Assembly: GCF_001279775.1 (NCBI RefSeq)
Contig: NZ_LGDG01000001.1
Span: forward strand, 62,001 to 126,000
Direction of reading: 5' to 3'
DNA length: 64,000 nt
DNA from: Streptomyces sp. MMG1533
Lineage (GTDB): Bacteria; Actinomycetota; Actinomycetes; Streptomycetales; Streptomycetaceae
The position numbers were made by a program, and so were the translations under genes. The notes beneath the pieces are model-generated. The model saw only the letters and a program-made list of their open reading frames with translations. It was not told the DNA's origin and did not search any database. Of the stretch, positions 56,777 to 64,000 are shown piece after piece. Numbering within the stretch: position 1 is the first letter of the stretch; every line of letters starts with the position of its first letter.

Positions 56777-58675
56777 TTAGCGGTTGTCGCTCACGTGGTC
56801 CATGGGGAGCCACAGGACGGTGTTCCCCACAGGTGCGCTCCCGGCCTCGATCTCCTCGTCGGTGAGCGCTCGGTCCCAGACGTGGACGTCGTCGATCGCG
56901 CCGGTGAAGAAGGCCCGGCTGTCCATGCGCTGCCCGATGTGCACGCCGAACGGCCCATTGCGGCTGACCGACCCCGCCACATCCGCGGCGCCGATGGCCG
57001 TACCGTCGATGAACAGCGTCAGTCGGCCGCCGCCGCGGCGCAGCGCCAGGCGGTGCCACCGGCCGTCGTTGTAGGCGCCGGTGGTGGTGACGGACGCCGT
57101 ACGCACGGTCCTCGCACCGTCCCGCACGGTGATCCGGCCGCGCACCCGGTTGCCCGCCGGCTCGCCGCGCAGCCAGACCTGCGGCTGGCTGTTGCCGACC
57201 CCGCCCATCCACAGCAGCGGCTGCTCCCCGGTCGTGGCGGTGTAGCGGAATCGGAGTGACGCCGTGAACTCCTTTGTGTCCAGGGCCAGTTGCTCACGGT
57301 AGGGCAGGCGTACGGCGTCATCGGCGCCGTCGAACTCCAGCGCCCCGCCGGACACACCGTCCGTCACCAGGGGGCCACCGAGCACGGTCGCGTTCCGGGC
57401 GCCCGGGGCCAGGTCCGCGGTGGTCGGATCAGGACCGCGGCGCGCTTGCAGCCAGTCCTCGGTGAAGCGGGCGAAGCGGATCTCGTCGCGGGCGTCGACG
57501 GCGCCGCCCTCGTACAGCAGGCCCACCGTGTCGTCGTCGACCGGTGCCAGGTCGGAGTAGCCGGACCAGTCCGTGGTGACGACCGTGCCCCGGTCGACAC
57601 TGTCCCAGGTGGCGCCACCGTCGTACGAGGAGCGGATCATCATGGTCCGGCGGCGGTCGGGGTCGCCGGGGCAGGACAGCAGGAGGCGGTCGCCGAAGGG
57701 AAGTGTCGCGCACTGGACCTGGGGTGCGTAGAGGTCCGGGAGGCCGTGGAAGGGGGCGGTGAAGCTGGTGCCACCGTCGAGGCTGACGGCCTGGGCGCGG
57801 TGGCCGATGTCGGTGCCGCCCTGTTCGCGGCCGCTGACCAGGACCGCGCCGTCGGTGCGTTCGGTGAGGGTCAGTTCGGACGGCCTCTGCCGGACGGTGC
57901 CGTTCTCGGCGCTCGGCCAGGAGTCGGTGGCACCCACCTTCCAGTGCTCGCCGCCGTCGTCGCTGACGATGAGCGCCGCGTGGTTGGTGGTGACCCGAGC
58001 GCCGTTCCACGTCTCGGTGTTGACGCCGAAGACCAGTCGGCCGGCGTGCGCGCCGCGGGTGAGCTGGATGCCGTGCACGGGGCCGGTGGCGTACCAGGAG
58101 TTCCAGTGTGCGGGCAGGATCTCGGCGCTCAGGTCGCGCGGTGTCGACCAGGTCAGGCCGTCGTCGTCGCTGTACTGCAGATGGGGGGTCCGGTCGCAGG
58201 GCGCGGAGCAGCCGCCGCTGTCCGTCCGGCCGGTGTTGTACGTCTCGGCGAGCAGCACGCGGCCGGTGTTCCGGTCCACGATCGGGGCCGGGTTGCCGTG
58301 GGTGTCGCCATCGCCCTCGTTGACGACCTGGAGCGGGCCCCAGGTGCGGCCGCCGTCGGTGGAGCGCTTCAGCACGACGTCGATGTCGGCGGCGTCACCG
58401 CAGTTGAGGACCCGGCCCTCGGCGAACGCGAGCAGCGTGCCGCCGGCGGTCCGCACGATCGCCGGGATGCGGAAACAGGCGTACCCGGAGTCCTGCGAGG
58501 CCTTGAAGAGCACCTGCTGCTCGAACTCCGGTGCGGCGGCGCGTGATTGGGCGTGGACGGGGGTGGGCGACGCGATCAGGGCCGCCGTCGCGATCACCGC
58601 TGTCAAAGTGGTGGATCCCGGATGTGCGCGAAGGCGTGCCGGCAGGGGACGACCGGCCCTTTCCTGTCTGAACAT
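56777..58675 (-). CDS. GH33 exo-alpha-sialidase with laminin-G-like domain
   Basis: 632 residues, with a signal peptide (cleavage near ...SPTPVHA). FRIP motif near residue 68, and Asp boxes STDGGRTW, SDDDGLTW, SDDGGEHW and SYDGGATW; the catalytic Glu lies in RPSELTLTE and the Tyr region in DWSGYSDLA. Residues about 440-620 form a concanavalin A/laminin-G-like domain (GALEFDGADDAVRLPYREQLALDTKEFTASLRF). It removes terminal sialic acids outside the cell. A palindrome sits immediately upstream. Confidence 0.9.
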   Translation of the reverse strand: MFRQERAGRPLPARLRAHPGSTTLTAVIATAALIASPTPVHAQSRAAAPEFEQQVLFKASQDSGYACFRIPAIVRTAGGTLLAFAEGRVLNCGDAADIDVVLKRSTDGGRTWGPLQVVNEGDGDTHGNPAPIVDRNTGRVLLAETYNTGRTDSGGCSAPCDRTPHLQYSDDDGLTWSTPRDLSAEILPAHWNSWYATGPVHGIQLTRGAHAGRLVFGVNTETWNGARVTTNHAALIVSDDGGEHWKVGATDSWPSAENGTVRQRPSELTLTERTDGAVLVSGREQGGTDIGHRAQAVSLDGGTSFTAPFHGLPDLYAPQVQCATLPFGDRLLLSCPGDPDRRRTMMIRSSYDGGATWDSVDRGTVVTTDWSGYSDLAPVDDDTVGLLYEGGAVDARDEIRFARFTEDWLQARRGPDPTTADLAPGARNATVLGGPLVTDGVSGGALEFDGADDAVRLPYREQLALDTKEFTASLRFRYTATTGEQPLLWMGGVGNSQPQVWLRGEPAGNRVRGRITVRDGARTVRTASVTTTGAYNDGRWHRLALRRGGGRLTLFIDGTAIGAADVAGSVSRNGPFGVHIGQRMDSRAFFTGAIDDVHVWDRALTDEEIEAGSAPVGNTVLWLPMDHVSDNR

Positions 58676-58688
58676 CCGAACACCCTAG

Positions 58689-58707
58689 ATCTGACGAAAC
58701 GTCAGAT
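58689..58707. promoter_or_regulatory. ATCTGACG-N3-CGTCAGAT palindrome upstream of sialidase
   Basis: Perfect 8-bp arms around AAA, 14-32 bp before the sialidase ATG. The form fits a TetR/GntR-type dimer. The regulator is not adjacent. Confidence 0.6.
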
Positions 58708-58787
58708 ATGCCAGCCGGGGCGGGTCGCTGCTCCGTACGGGTGGTGACGAGCCGTCGGAGCGAGCGGGGCGCCGATGGGCTGGGCGG

Positions 58788-59705
58788 TCAGGGGCGCAGC
58801 AGTACCTTCCCGAGGTTGCTCCGTGACTCGATCACCTCGTGTGCCTCTGCCGCCTCCTCCAGCGCGAACACCCCGTGCACGGCGGGCTTCAGCGTGCCGT
58901 CCGCGAACATCCGCCACAGCTCCTGCCGCCATCGCTCGCACAGCTCGGGCCGGGTGCGGGCGATCCGCGCCATCTGGAACCCGATCACGGACTTGGCGCC
59001 CACGAGGAGGTCGTACGCCCGGATCGTCCCGCCGCCCGAGCTGTACGCCACGAGCCGCCCGCCGGGCGTGAGCGCGGCGAGCGCCGGGGCGAGCAGGTCG
59101 CCGCCGACCGCGTCGAGGACGTAGTCGACGGGCTCGCCCCAGCCGTCGTCGCCGTAGACCACGACAGCGTCGGCGCCCAGGGACCGTACGAAGTCGGCCT
59201 TCGCCGGGTCGGAGACGGCGCCCACGACCCGGGCCGCGCCGCGCGCTCTCGCGAGCTGGACCGCCAGCTGGCCGACGCCGCTCGCCGCGGCCGTGACCAG
59301 GGCCGTCTCTCCCGGCTCGGGTTGCGCGGCCGCCAGGGCGCCGAGTGCGACCAGGCCGCTGCGGACCAGCGTGACCGCGTCGACGGCGGAGGCGTAGTCG
59401 GGCACGGGGGATGCCATGTCCGAGTTCAGGGGCGCGTAGTCGGCGTAGCCGTGGGTGAAACACAGTCCCGTCACCCGGTCGCCCGTCCGGAAGCGGGTGA
59501 CGTCGGTCCCTACGGCCACGACCTCTCCGGCGATCTCGCCGCCCAGCGGGACCGGCTCGGCGGCCTCGGTGACCTTGCGGACGACGGGGAGGGTGACGCC
59601 GACGGCCTCGCAGCGCACGAGGAGTTCGCCGGGGCCCGGCTCGGGGACGGGGGCCTCTTCGAGGAACAGAGGGCCGCCGGGGGAGTCGTATCGGACGCGA
59701 CGCAT
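58788..59705 (-). CDS. zinc-binding/quinone oxidoreductase-type alcohol dehydrogenase
   Basis: 305 residues of the MDR superfamily, quinone oxidoreductase branch: VPEPGPGELLVRCEAVGVT, GGEIAGEVVAVGTDVTRFRTGDRV, nucleotide motif AAASGVGQLAVQLARARG, and VFALEEAAEAHEVIESRSNLGKVLL. It lacks the structural zinc cysteines, as expected for quinone reductases. GGAGG (59714-59718) selects the ATG at 59705. Divergent from a MarR regulator with a shared operator. Confidence 0.88.
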   Translation of the reverse strand: MRRVRYDSPGGPLFLEEAPVPEPGPGELLVRCEAVGVTLPVVRKVTEAAEPVPLGGEIAGEVVAVGTDVTRFRTGDRVTGLCFTHGYADYAPLNSDMASPVPDYASAVDAVTLVRSGLVALGALAAAQPEPGETALVTAAASGVGQLAVQLARARGAARVVGAVSDPAKADFVRSLGADAVVVYGDDGWGEPVDYVLDAVGGDLLAPALAALTPGGRLVAYSSGGGTIRAYDLLVGAKSVIGFQMARIARTRPELCERWRQELWRMFADGTLKPAVHGVFALEEAAEAHEVIESRSNLGKVLLRP

Positions 59706-59731
59706 CGACCATGCCTCCAACAAGTCATTCA

Positions 59732-59759
59732 TTGGTGAACCCAACGTTGGGTTCGCCAA
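59732..59759. promoter_or_regulatory. 28-bp MarR operator
   Basis: TTGGTGAACCCAACGTTGGGTTCGCCAA contains the perfect 18-bp palindrome GAACCCAACGTTGGGTTC (59737-59754) and is symmetric over 28 bp except one pair. It lies between the divergent oxidoreductase and MarR genes. Confidence 0.85.
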
Positions 59760-59813
59760 CGGTATTACGGGAGTCGTGGGGAGGTCCAACGACTTTTTCG
59801 CTAGGCTTCGGCC

Positions 59814-60251
59814 ATGGCCGAAGCACCCCTCCCCGCGATCCGATCCCTGCCCAGCTGGCTCCTCGGTCGCGCCGCCGCCCGAGGTCGCGCCCTGGTGGCC
59901 GAGGCGCTGGCCGGTGAGGGCATGAAGATGTGGCACCACGTGGTGCTCTCCGCCGTTCGCGACCTCGCCCCCGTCGCCCAGGCCGCCCTCGGCCGCAGTG
60001 TCGGCCTCGACCCGAAGGACCTCGTCGGCATCCTCAACGACCTGCAGTCCGCGGGCCTCGTCGTGCGCGAACCGGATCCGAGCGACCGTCGCAAGAACGC
60101 GGTCTCCCTCACGGGCGACGGTGAACGCCTTCTGAAACGCTGCGAGAAGGTGGCTCGCAGGGCCAACGACGAGCTTCTCGCCCCGCTCTCGGCGGCCGAA
60201 CGCGACCAGTTCATGGGCCTGTTGATCCGGATTTCCGGTACGGACGGCTGA
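59814..60251 (+). CDS. MarR-family transcriptional regulator
   Basis: 145 residues. Winged helix: LVAEALAGEGMKMWHHVVLSAV, RSVGLDPKDLVGILNDLQSAGLVVREPDPSDRRKNAVSLTGDGERLLKRC, typical of MarR proteins that sense phenolics or oxidants. It is divergent from the quinone oxidoreductase and should repress it through the 59732-59759 palindrome, with release by the substrate or a related compound. Confidence 0.9.
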   Translation: MAEAPLPAIRSLPSWLLGRAAARGRALVAEALAGEGMKMWHHVVLSAVRDLAPVAQAALGRSVGLDPKDLVGILNDLQSAGLVVREPDPSDRRKNAVSLTGDGERLLKRCEKVARRANDELLAPLSAAERDQFMGLLIRISGTDG

Positions 60252-60270
60252 CGGCGGATAACGTTCCGTC

Positions 60271-60816
60271 ATGACCGCACCACATACCGCCGAATCCGGG
60301 CCCGCGCTCGACCCCGCCCGCACCGCCCTCGTGCTCGTCGACCTGATGGACCGGATCGTCGCGCTGTCCCTGGAACCTCGCAAGGGCACCGAAGTCCTCG
60401 TCACGGCAGAGGAGTTGGCGTCCCGATTCCGATCGGCCGGCGCGCTCGTCGTCCTCGTCCGCGTCGAACGCCCGGGCGTCCCCGAGCAGCCGCCCGGCAG
60501 CGGGTTGGTGGCCGGTCTGCTCCAGGACGGTGACGTCGAGATCGTGAAGCGGACGATCGGCGCGTTCCAGGCCACCGGCCTCGACGAGCGACTGCGCCAA
60601 CACGGCGTCACCACGCTCGTGTTCGGCGGGATCGCCACCAACCTCGGCGTCGAGTCCACCGCGCGGGCGGCCGGCGACCTCGGTTACGACCTCGTCTTCG
60701 TCGAGGACGCCATGGCCGCGTTCACGGCGGCCGAGCACGAGGCGTCCGTACGGCTGGACTTCCCCCGGCTGGGTACCGTGGTGACCGCGGCGCAGGTGCG
60801 CTTCACGACGGACTGA
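60271..60816 (+). CDS. isochorismatase-fold protein lacking the catalytic Cys
   Basis: 181 residues of the isochorismatase/cysteine hydrolase fold: LVLVDLMDRIVALS with the catalytic Asp, and IVKRTIGAFQATGL with the catalytic Lys. At the nucleophile position, however, the text is GIATNLGVEST, Gly126 instead of Cys. A subset of the family has this change, so the protein is either inactive or uses other chemistry. It starts 19 bp after the MarR stop and may belong to its transcript. Confidence 0.82.
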   Translation: MTAPHTAESGPALDPARTALVLVDLMDRIVALSLEPRKGTEVLVTAEELASRFRSAGALVVLVRVERPGVPEQPPGSGLVAGLLQDGDVEIVKRTIGAFQATGLDERLRQHGVTTLVFGGIATNLGVESTARAAGDLGYDLVFVEDAMAAFTAAEHEASVRLDFPRLGTVVTAAQVRFTTD

Positions 60817-60863
60817 GCCCTCAGGCCAGTACCGCTCCGCCGTCCAGGACCGCGGCGGGCTGA

Positions 60864-60914
60864 GGCGGGGCCCCTGCGGCGCAGGGGGCGCTCCCCGCCG
60901 GTCGGGGCCCCGCC
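60864..60914. terminator. bidirectional terminator
   Basis: GGCGGGGCCCC / GGGGCCCCGCC outer stem with G/C-rich inner pairing, between the convergent isochorismatase-like and fdhD genes. Confidence 0.7.
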
Positions 60915-60934
60915 GCCGTGTCGCGGGGAGCCGG

Positions 60935-61783
60935 TCAGCCCTGGGCGGCCGCGGCCCGCAGGGCGATGCGGTCCTCGCCCGCGTACACGTTCATGGAACT
61001 GCCCCGCAGGAAACCCACCAGCGTCAGCCCGGCCTCCGCCGCCAGGTCCACCGCCAGCGACGAGGGCGCCGAGACCGCCGCGAGGAGCGGGATGCCCGCC
61101 ATCACGGCCTTCTGCGCCAGCTCGAAGGAGGCCCGGCCCGAGACGAGGAGGATCGTTCGGGACAGGGGCAGGTCCCCGTTCTGCAGGGCGCGGCCGACCA
61201 GTTTGTCGACGGCGTTGTGTCGGCCCACGTCCTCCCGTATGTCGAGCAGTTCGCCGTCCTCGGAGAACAGGGCCGCCGCGTGCAGGCCCCCGGTCCGGTC
61301 GAAGACCCGCTGTGCCGAGCGCAGCCGGTCGGGGAGGCTCGCGAGCAGCTCGGGGTCGACTCGGACCGGGGGAGTGTCGGAGATGGGCCAGCGGGCGGTC
61401 GTACGGACGGCGTCGAGACTCGCCTTGCCGCACAGGCCGCAGGACGAGGTCGTGTACACGTTCCGCTCGAGCGTGATGTCGGGCATCGTCACGCCCGGCG
61501 CGGTCCTGACGTCCACCACGTTGTAGGTGTTCGAGCCGTCTACGGTCGCCCCCGCGCAGTAGACGATATTCAGCAGATCGGATGCGGCAGCCAGTACACC
61601 CTCGCTCACCAGAAAACCGGCGGCGAGCGCGAAGTCGTCGCCCGGTGTGCGCATGGTGATCGCGAGCGGTTTGCCGTTCAGCCGGATCTCCAGCGGTTCC
61701 TCGGCGACGAGCGTGTCCGGGCGGCTGGAGACCGATCCGTCCCGGATGCGGATCACCTTGCGTCGTTCCGTGACTCGTCCCAT
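60935..61783 (-). CDS. fdhD: formate dehydrogenase accessory sulfurtransferase FdhD
   Basis: 282 residues. [19 protein letters not shown] carries the CxxC pair (near 115) that takes sulfur from IscS and delivers it to the Mo-bisPGD cofactor of formate dehydrogenase; [15 protein letters not shown] is the second signature. It follows the Fe-S subunit gene by 8 bp, which assigns the operon to formate oxidation. A rare-codon patch (GGT GTA CTG GCT GCC GCA TCC GAT CTG CTG AAT ATC) lies at 61559-61606. Confidence 0.92.
   Translation of the reverse strand: MGRVTERRKVIRIRDGSVSSRPDTLVAEEPLEIRLNGKPLAITMRTPGDDFALAAGFLVSEGVLAAASDLLNIVYCAGATVDGSNTYNVVDVRTAPGVTMPDITLERNVYTTSSCGLCGKASLDAVRTTARWPISDTPPVRVDPELLASLPDRLRSAQRVFDRTGGLHAAALFSEDGELLDIREDVGRHNAVDKLVGRALQNGDLPLSRTILLVSGRASFELAQKAVMAGIPLLAAVSAPSSLAVDLAAEAGLTLVGFLRGSSMNVYAGEDRIALRAAAAQG
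61559..61606. other. A/T-codon patch in fdhD
   Basis: GTAGACGATATTCAGCAGATCGGATGC followed by CCAGTACACCC (61591-61601), the latter identical to the GH74 patch word at 37657-37667. Confidence 0.45.
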
Positions 61784-61790
61784 GTCCTGA

Positions 61791-62651
61791 TCAGCCCCGG
61801 TTCTGTACGTGCTGGTAGCCGAAACGGCCCTTGATGCAGAGGTTGCCGTGGGTCACCGGGTTGTCGTGCGGCGAGGTGACCTTCACGATCTCATTGTCCT
61901 GCACGTGGAGCGTGAGGTTGCAGCCCACTCCGCAGTATGCGCACACCGTGGTCGTCTCCGACTGCGCCGACTCGTCCCAGGTACCCGCCGCCCGCATGTC
62001 GAACTCCGACTTGAAGGACAGGGCCCCGGTGGGGCACACCTCGATGCAGTTCCCGCAGTACACGCACGCCGAGTCCGTGAGGGGCGCGTCGTGCTCCACC
62101 GCGATCCGGGCGCCGAAGCCGCGCCCGGTGACGGAGATGGCGAAGGTGTTCTGCCACTGGTCGCCGCAGGCGTCCACGCACTTGTAGCAGAGGATGCACT
62201 TGTCGTAGTCGCGCACATACAGATCGTTGTCGATCTTCGGTTCCTCGCCCAGCCTGGCCGCGTCCGGGCCGAAACGGTCCGGCTTCGCCTCGTACTCCTT
62301 GATCCACTGAGCGACTTTCGGAGTCGTCGACATGTCGACCGAGGAGGCGAGCAGTTCGAGGACGATCTTGCGGCTGTGCCGGGCCCGCTCGGTGTCGGTC
62401 TTCACCTCCATGCCGGGCTCGGCCTTGCGGGAACAGGCCGGAACCAGGGTGCGGGAGCCCTCGACCTCGACGACACAGACCCGGCAGGCGTTCTTTGGGG
62501 TGAGGGTGTCGCCCTCGCAGAGGGTCGGGATGTCCTTCCCGGCCGCCCGGCAGGCGTCGAGGATGGTCGAGCCCTCGGGGACCCTGGCTTCCTCGCCGTC
62601 GATGGTGAACTCCAGCAGGCGGCGGGGGATCCCCAGCGGTGTCACGGTCAT
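61791..62651 (-). CDS. Fe-S protein equal to the N-terminal module of formate dehydrogenase alpha
   Basis: 286 residues: plant-type [2Fe-2S] domain ([21 protein letters not shown]), a His/Cys region, two ferredoxin-type [4Fe-4S] motifs ([33 protein letters not shown]), and the molybdopterin-type Fe4S4 segment [10 protein letters not shown]...[17 protein letters not shown]. It then stops, exactly where FdsA/FdhF-type alpha subunits continue into the Mo catalytic domain. It should shuttle electrons to the NuoF-like partner, whose stop overlaps its ATG (ATGA). Confidence 0.85.
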   Translation of the reverse strand: MTVTPLGIPRRLLEFTIDGEEARVPEGSTILDACRAAGKDIPTLCEGDTLTPKNACRVCVVEVEGSRTLVPACSRKAEPGMEVKTDTERARHSRKIVLELLASSVDMSTTPKVAQWIKEYEAKPDRFGPDAARLGEEPKIDNDLYVRDYDKCILCYKCVDACGDQWQNTFAISVTGRGFGARIAVEHDAPLTDSACVYCGNCIEVCPTGALSFKSEFDMRAAGTWDESAQSETTTVCAYCGVGCNLTLHVQDNEIVKVTSPHDNPVTHGNLCIKGRFGYQHVQNRG

Positions 62652-64000
62652 TCGTACGCCCCCAGGCGGTCGATGGCGGATTCCACGGCGTTCCACGCGG
62701 TCTGCCCCAGACCGCAGATGGAGGCGTCCCGCATGGCGCGGCCGACCTCCCTGAGCAGGGCGACGTCATCGGCCGCCGCCGCGCCCGTGCGCTCCACGAT
62801 CCGGTGCAGGGCCTCCTCCTGGCGGACGGTCCCGACCCGGCACGGCACGCACTGCCCGCACGACTCGTCGCGGAAGAACTCGGCGATGCGCAGGAGGAGT
62901 CGGGGGAGCGGAACCGTGTCGTCGAAAGCCATCACGACGCCCGAACCGAGCGTGGTGCCCGCTTCCCGCGTGCCTTCGAAGGTGAGCGGGATGTCTTGTT
63001 CGTCGGGCCGTACGAAGCCGCCGGCCGCCCCGCCGAGCAGGACCGCCCGAAGCCCCTCGCGCACGCCGGCCAGTTCCAGCAGTTCGCCCAGTGTCGCGCC
63101 GAACGGCAGCTCGTAGATGCCTGGCCGCTCCACGCTGCCCGACACACAGAACAGTTTGGGTCCGGTGGACCTCTGCGTCCCGATCGCCGCGTACGCCGGG
63201 GCGCCCATGGTCAGGATCGGCAGCACGTTGACCAGCGTCTCCACGTTGTTCTCGACCGTGGGTTTGCCGAACAGGCCCTTCTCCACGGGGAAGGGCGGCT
63301 TCGAGCGCGGCTCGCCCCGGTAGCCCTCGATGGAGTTGAACAGGGCCGTCTCCTCGCCGCAGATGTACGCCCCCGCACCCCGCCGGATCTCGATGTCGAA
63401 GGCGTAGCCCTGGCCGAGGACGTCGTCGCCGAGCAGGCCACGGGCGCGCGCCTGGTCGACGGCATATTGCATACGGTGTATTGCCCGCGGATACTCTCCG
63501 CGCAGATACAGGTGGCCCTGGTGCGCGCCGGTCGCGTACGCCGCGATGGTCATCGCCTCCACCAGCGCGTACGGGTCGCCCTCCATGATCACGCGGTCCT
63601 TGAAGGTGCCCGGCTCGGACTCGTCCGCGTTGCACACCAGGTAGTGCGGATGGTCGGGCTGGGACGCCGTGGCCTGCCACTTGCGGCCGGTGGGGAAGGC
63701 GGCGCCGCCACGCCCGACCAGCCCGGAGTCGGTGACTTCGCGGATGACCCCGGCGGGACCGAGGTCGAAGGCCCGGCGCAGGGCGGTGTAGCCGCCGTGC
63801 GCACGGTAGTCGTCCAGGCTCGCCGGGTCCGCGACGCCGACGCGGCGCAGCAGGGTCAGCGACGGATCCCCCGCCTGGGGCACCGCCACCGCCGCAGGCG
63901 GCTCCTCCGGCACCGAGTCCGGCGCGCTCGCGGCGAGCACGGCGGCTTCGACCGTCGTCGGCGCCGACACCGCCGTACGCACCGGATCCCCCGCCTTGAT
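62648..64000 (-). CDS. NuoF/FdsB-like NAD-binding flavin subunit (partial)
   Basis: The frame is open to the window edge, so the N-terminus is missing; about 450 codons are visible. FMN/NAD motifs DSGLVGRGGAAFPTGRKW and YLVCNADESEPGTFKDR, the substrate segment RRGAGAYICGEETALFNSIEG and the [4Fe-4S] ligands SCGQCVPCRVGT with SICGLG define a diaphorase subunit. Coupled by ATGA to the Fe-S module, it should reduce NAD+ with electrons from formate. A GTG at 63982 is in frame but the frame extends beyond it. A/T-codon patch at 63461-63500. Confidence 0.88.
   Translation of the reverse strand: MKAGDPVRTAVSAPTTVEAAVLAASAPDSVPEEPPAAVAVPQAGDPSLTLLRRVGVADPASLDDYRAHGGYTALRRAFDLGPAGVIREVTDSGLVGRGGAAFPTGRKWQATASQPDHPHYLVCNADESEPGTFKDRVIMEGDPYALVEAMTIAAYATGAHQGHLYLRGEYPRAIHRMQYAVDQARARGLLGDDVLGQGYAFDIEIRRGAGAYICGEETALFNSIEGYRGEPRSKPPFPVEKGLFGKPTVENNVETLVNVLPILTMGAPAYAAIGTQRSTGPKLFCVSGSVERPGIYELPFGATLGELLELAGVREGLRAVLLGGAAGGFVRPDEQDIPLTFEGTREAGTTLGSGVVMAFDDTVPLPRLLLRIAEFFRDESCGQCVPCRVGTVRQEEALHRIVERTGAAAADDVALLREVGRAMRDASICGLGQTAWNAVESAIDRLGAYE
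63461..63500. other. A/T-codon patch with GCATACGGTGTATTG
   Basis: GGCATATTGCATACGGTGTATTG then GGATACTC. The coding strand reads GAG TAT CCG CGG GCA ATA CAC CGT ATG CAA TAT. Contains CATACGGTGTA (63470-63480), as at 25468 and 46073. Confidence 0.55.

Noticed and set aside
25000..64000. Enrichment of the bare hexamer GCATAC/GTATGC
   Set aside because: About 15 occurrences are close to what simple base composition predicts for 64 kb; only the longer shared words and codon context are treated as signal.
1..64000. CRISPR arrays, tRNA/rRNA genes, insertion sequences, integrases, parS sites
   Set aside because: Looked for repeats with unique spacers, CCA/T-loop signatures, transposase motifs and GTTTCACGTGAAAC; none found. 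The tandem arrays have no unique spacers.

Overview
The window is about 71% GC, with strongly G/C-ending codons, frequent GTG and TTG starts, 4-bp start/stop overlaps and a few TTA codons. Together with the family repertoire (XRE-DUF5753 regulators, Methyltransf_19, a SigB/F-type sigma factor, CebR boxes in front of CBM2 cellulases) this points to a Streptomyces chromosome. There are no tRNA or rRNA genes, insertion sequences, phage genes or CRISPR arrays. It reads as ordinary chromosome with an accessory plant-polymer degradation island.

Left part (1-25.4 kb): lipid and housekeeping functions (small hydrophobic protein, methyltransferase, PAP2-diacylglycerol kinase fusion, histidine phosphatase, ABC-F protein, Vms1/Rv2629-type release-factor-like protein). 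Then a stress block: a leftward operon of DUF2795, CBS-pair, unknown and DJ-1/PfpI genes with a SigB-type promoter, next to a SigB/F-family sigma gene. Next come a degenerate aminotransferase coupled to a metallo-beta-lactamase (MBL) protein, DedA plus a second MBL protein, a holin-phosphodiesterase fusion, a MoxR/VWA-metallopeptidase pair, OsmC, a CorA-like protein, a glycerophosphodiesterase and a second-copy-type dnaK.

Middle part (25.4-47.7 kb): an orphan narJ, a Methyltransf_19/XRE pair, an MmyB-type regulator, ADP-ribosylglycohydrolase, pterin dehydratase, a TTA-containing methyltransferase and a WYL regulator with a 13-bp-arm palindrome on its own start codon. The carbohydrate island follows: PL11 rhamnogalacturonan lyase, then GH74 and GH48 (leftward) diverging from GH5 and GH6 (rightward). 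All four GH proteins are secreted and carry CBM2, and the divergent promoters hold two CebR-type boxes. Together they would release cellobiose and xyloglucan oligosaccharides. A GH75 chitosanase closes the block.

Right part (47.7-64 kb): aldo/keto reductase, long-chain acyl-CoA ligase, MFS exporter with divergent Lrp regulator, LysR with divergent BASS transporter, secreted sialidase with a DUF4185 partner, a quinone reductase/MarR divergent pair with a 28-bp operator, a Cys-less isochorismatase-fold protein, and a formate-dehydrogenase electron module (NuoF-like, FdhA N-terminal fragment, fdhD) running off the right edge.

The least explained signal is not a gene. From about 25 kb rightwards (one outlier at 5.9 kb), many genes carry a single 20-80 bp patch in which codons switch to A/T-ending synonyms. 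Unrelated patches share words such as CATACGGTGTA, GGTATGCAGGAT and CGTATGCAGTC. A 14-bp tandem array at 28.1 kb is built from similar words. A second recurring feature is short tandem duplications at or just past gene 3' ends.
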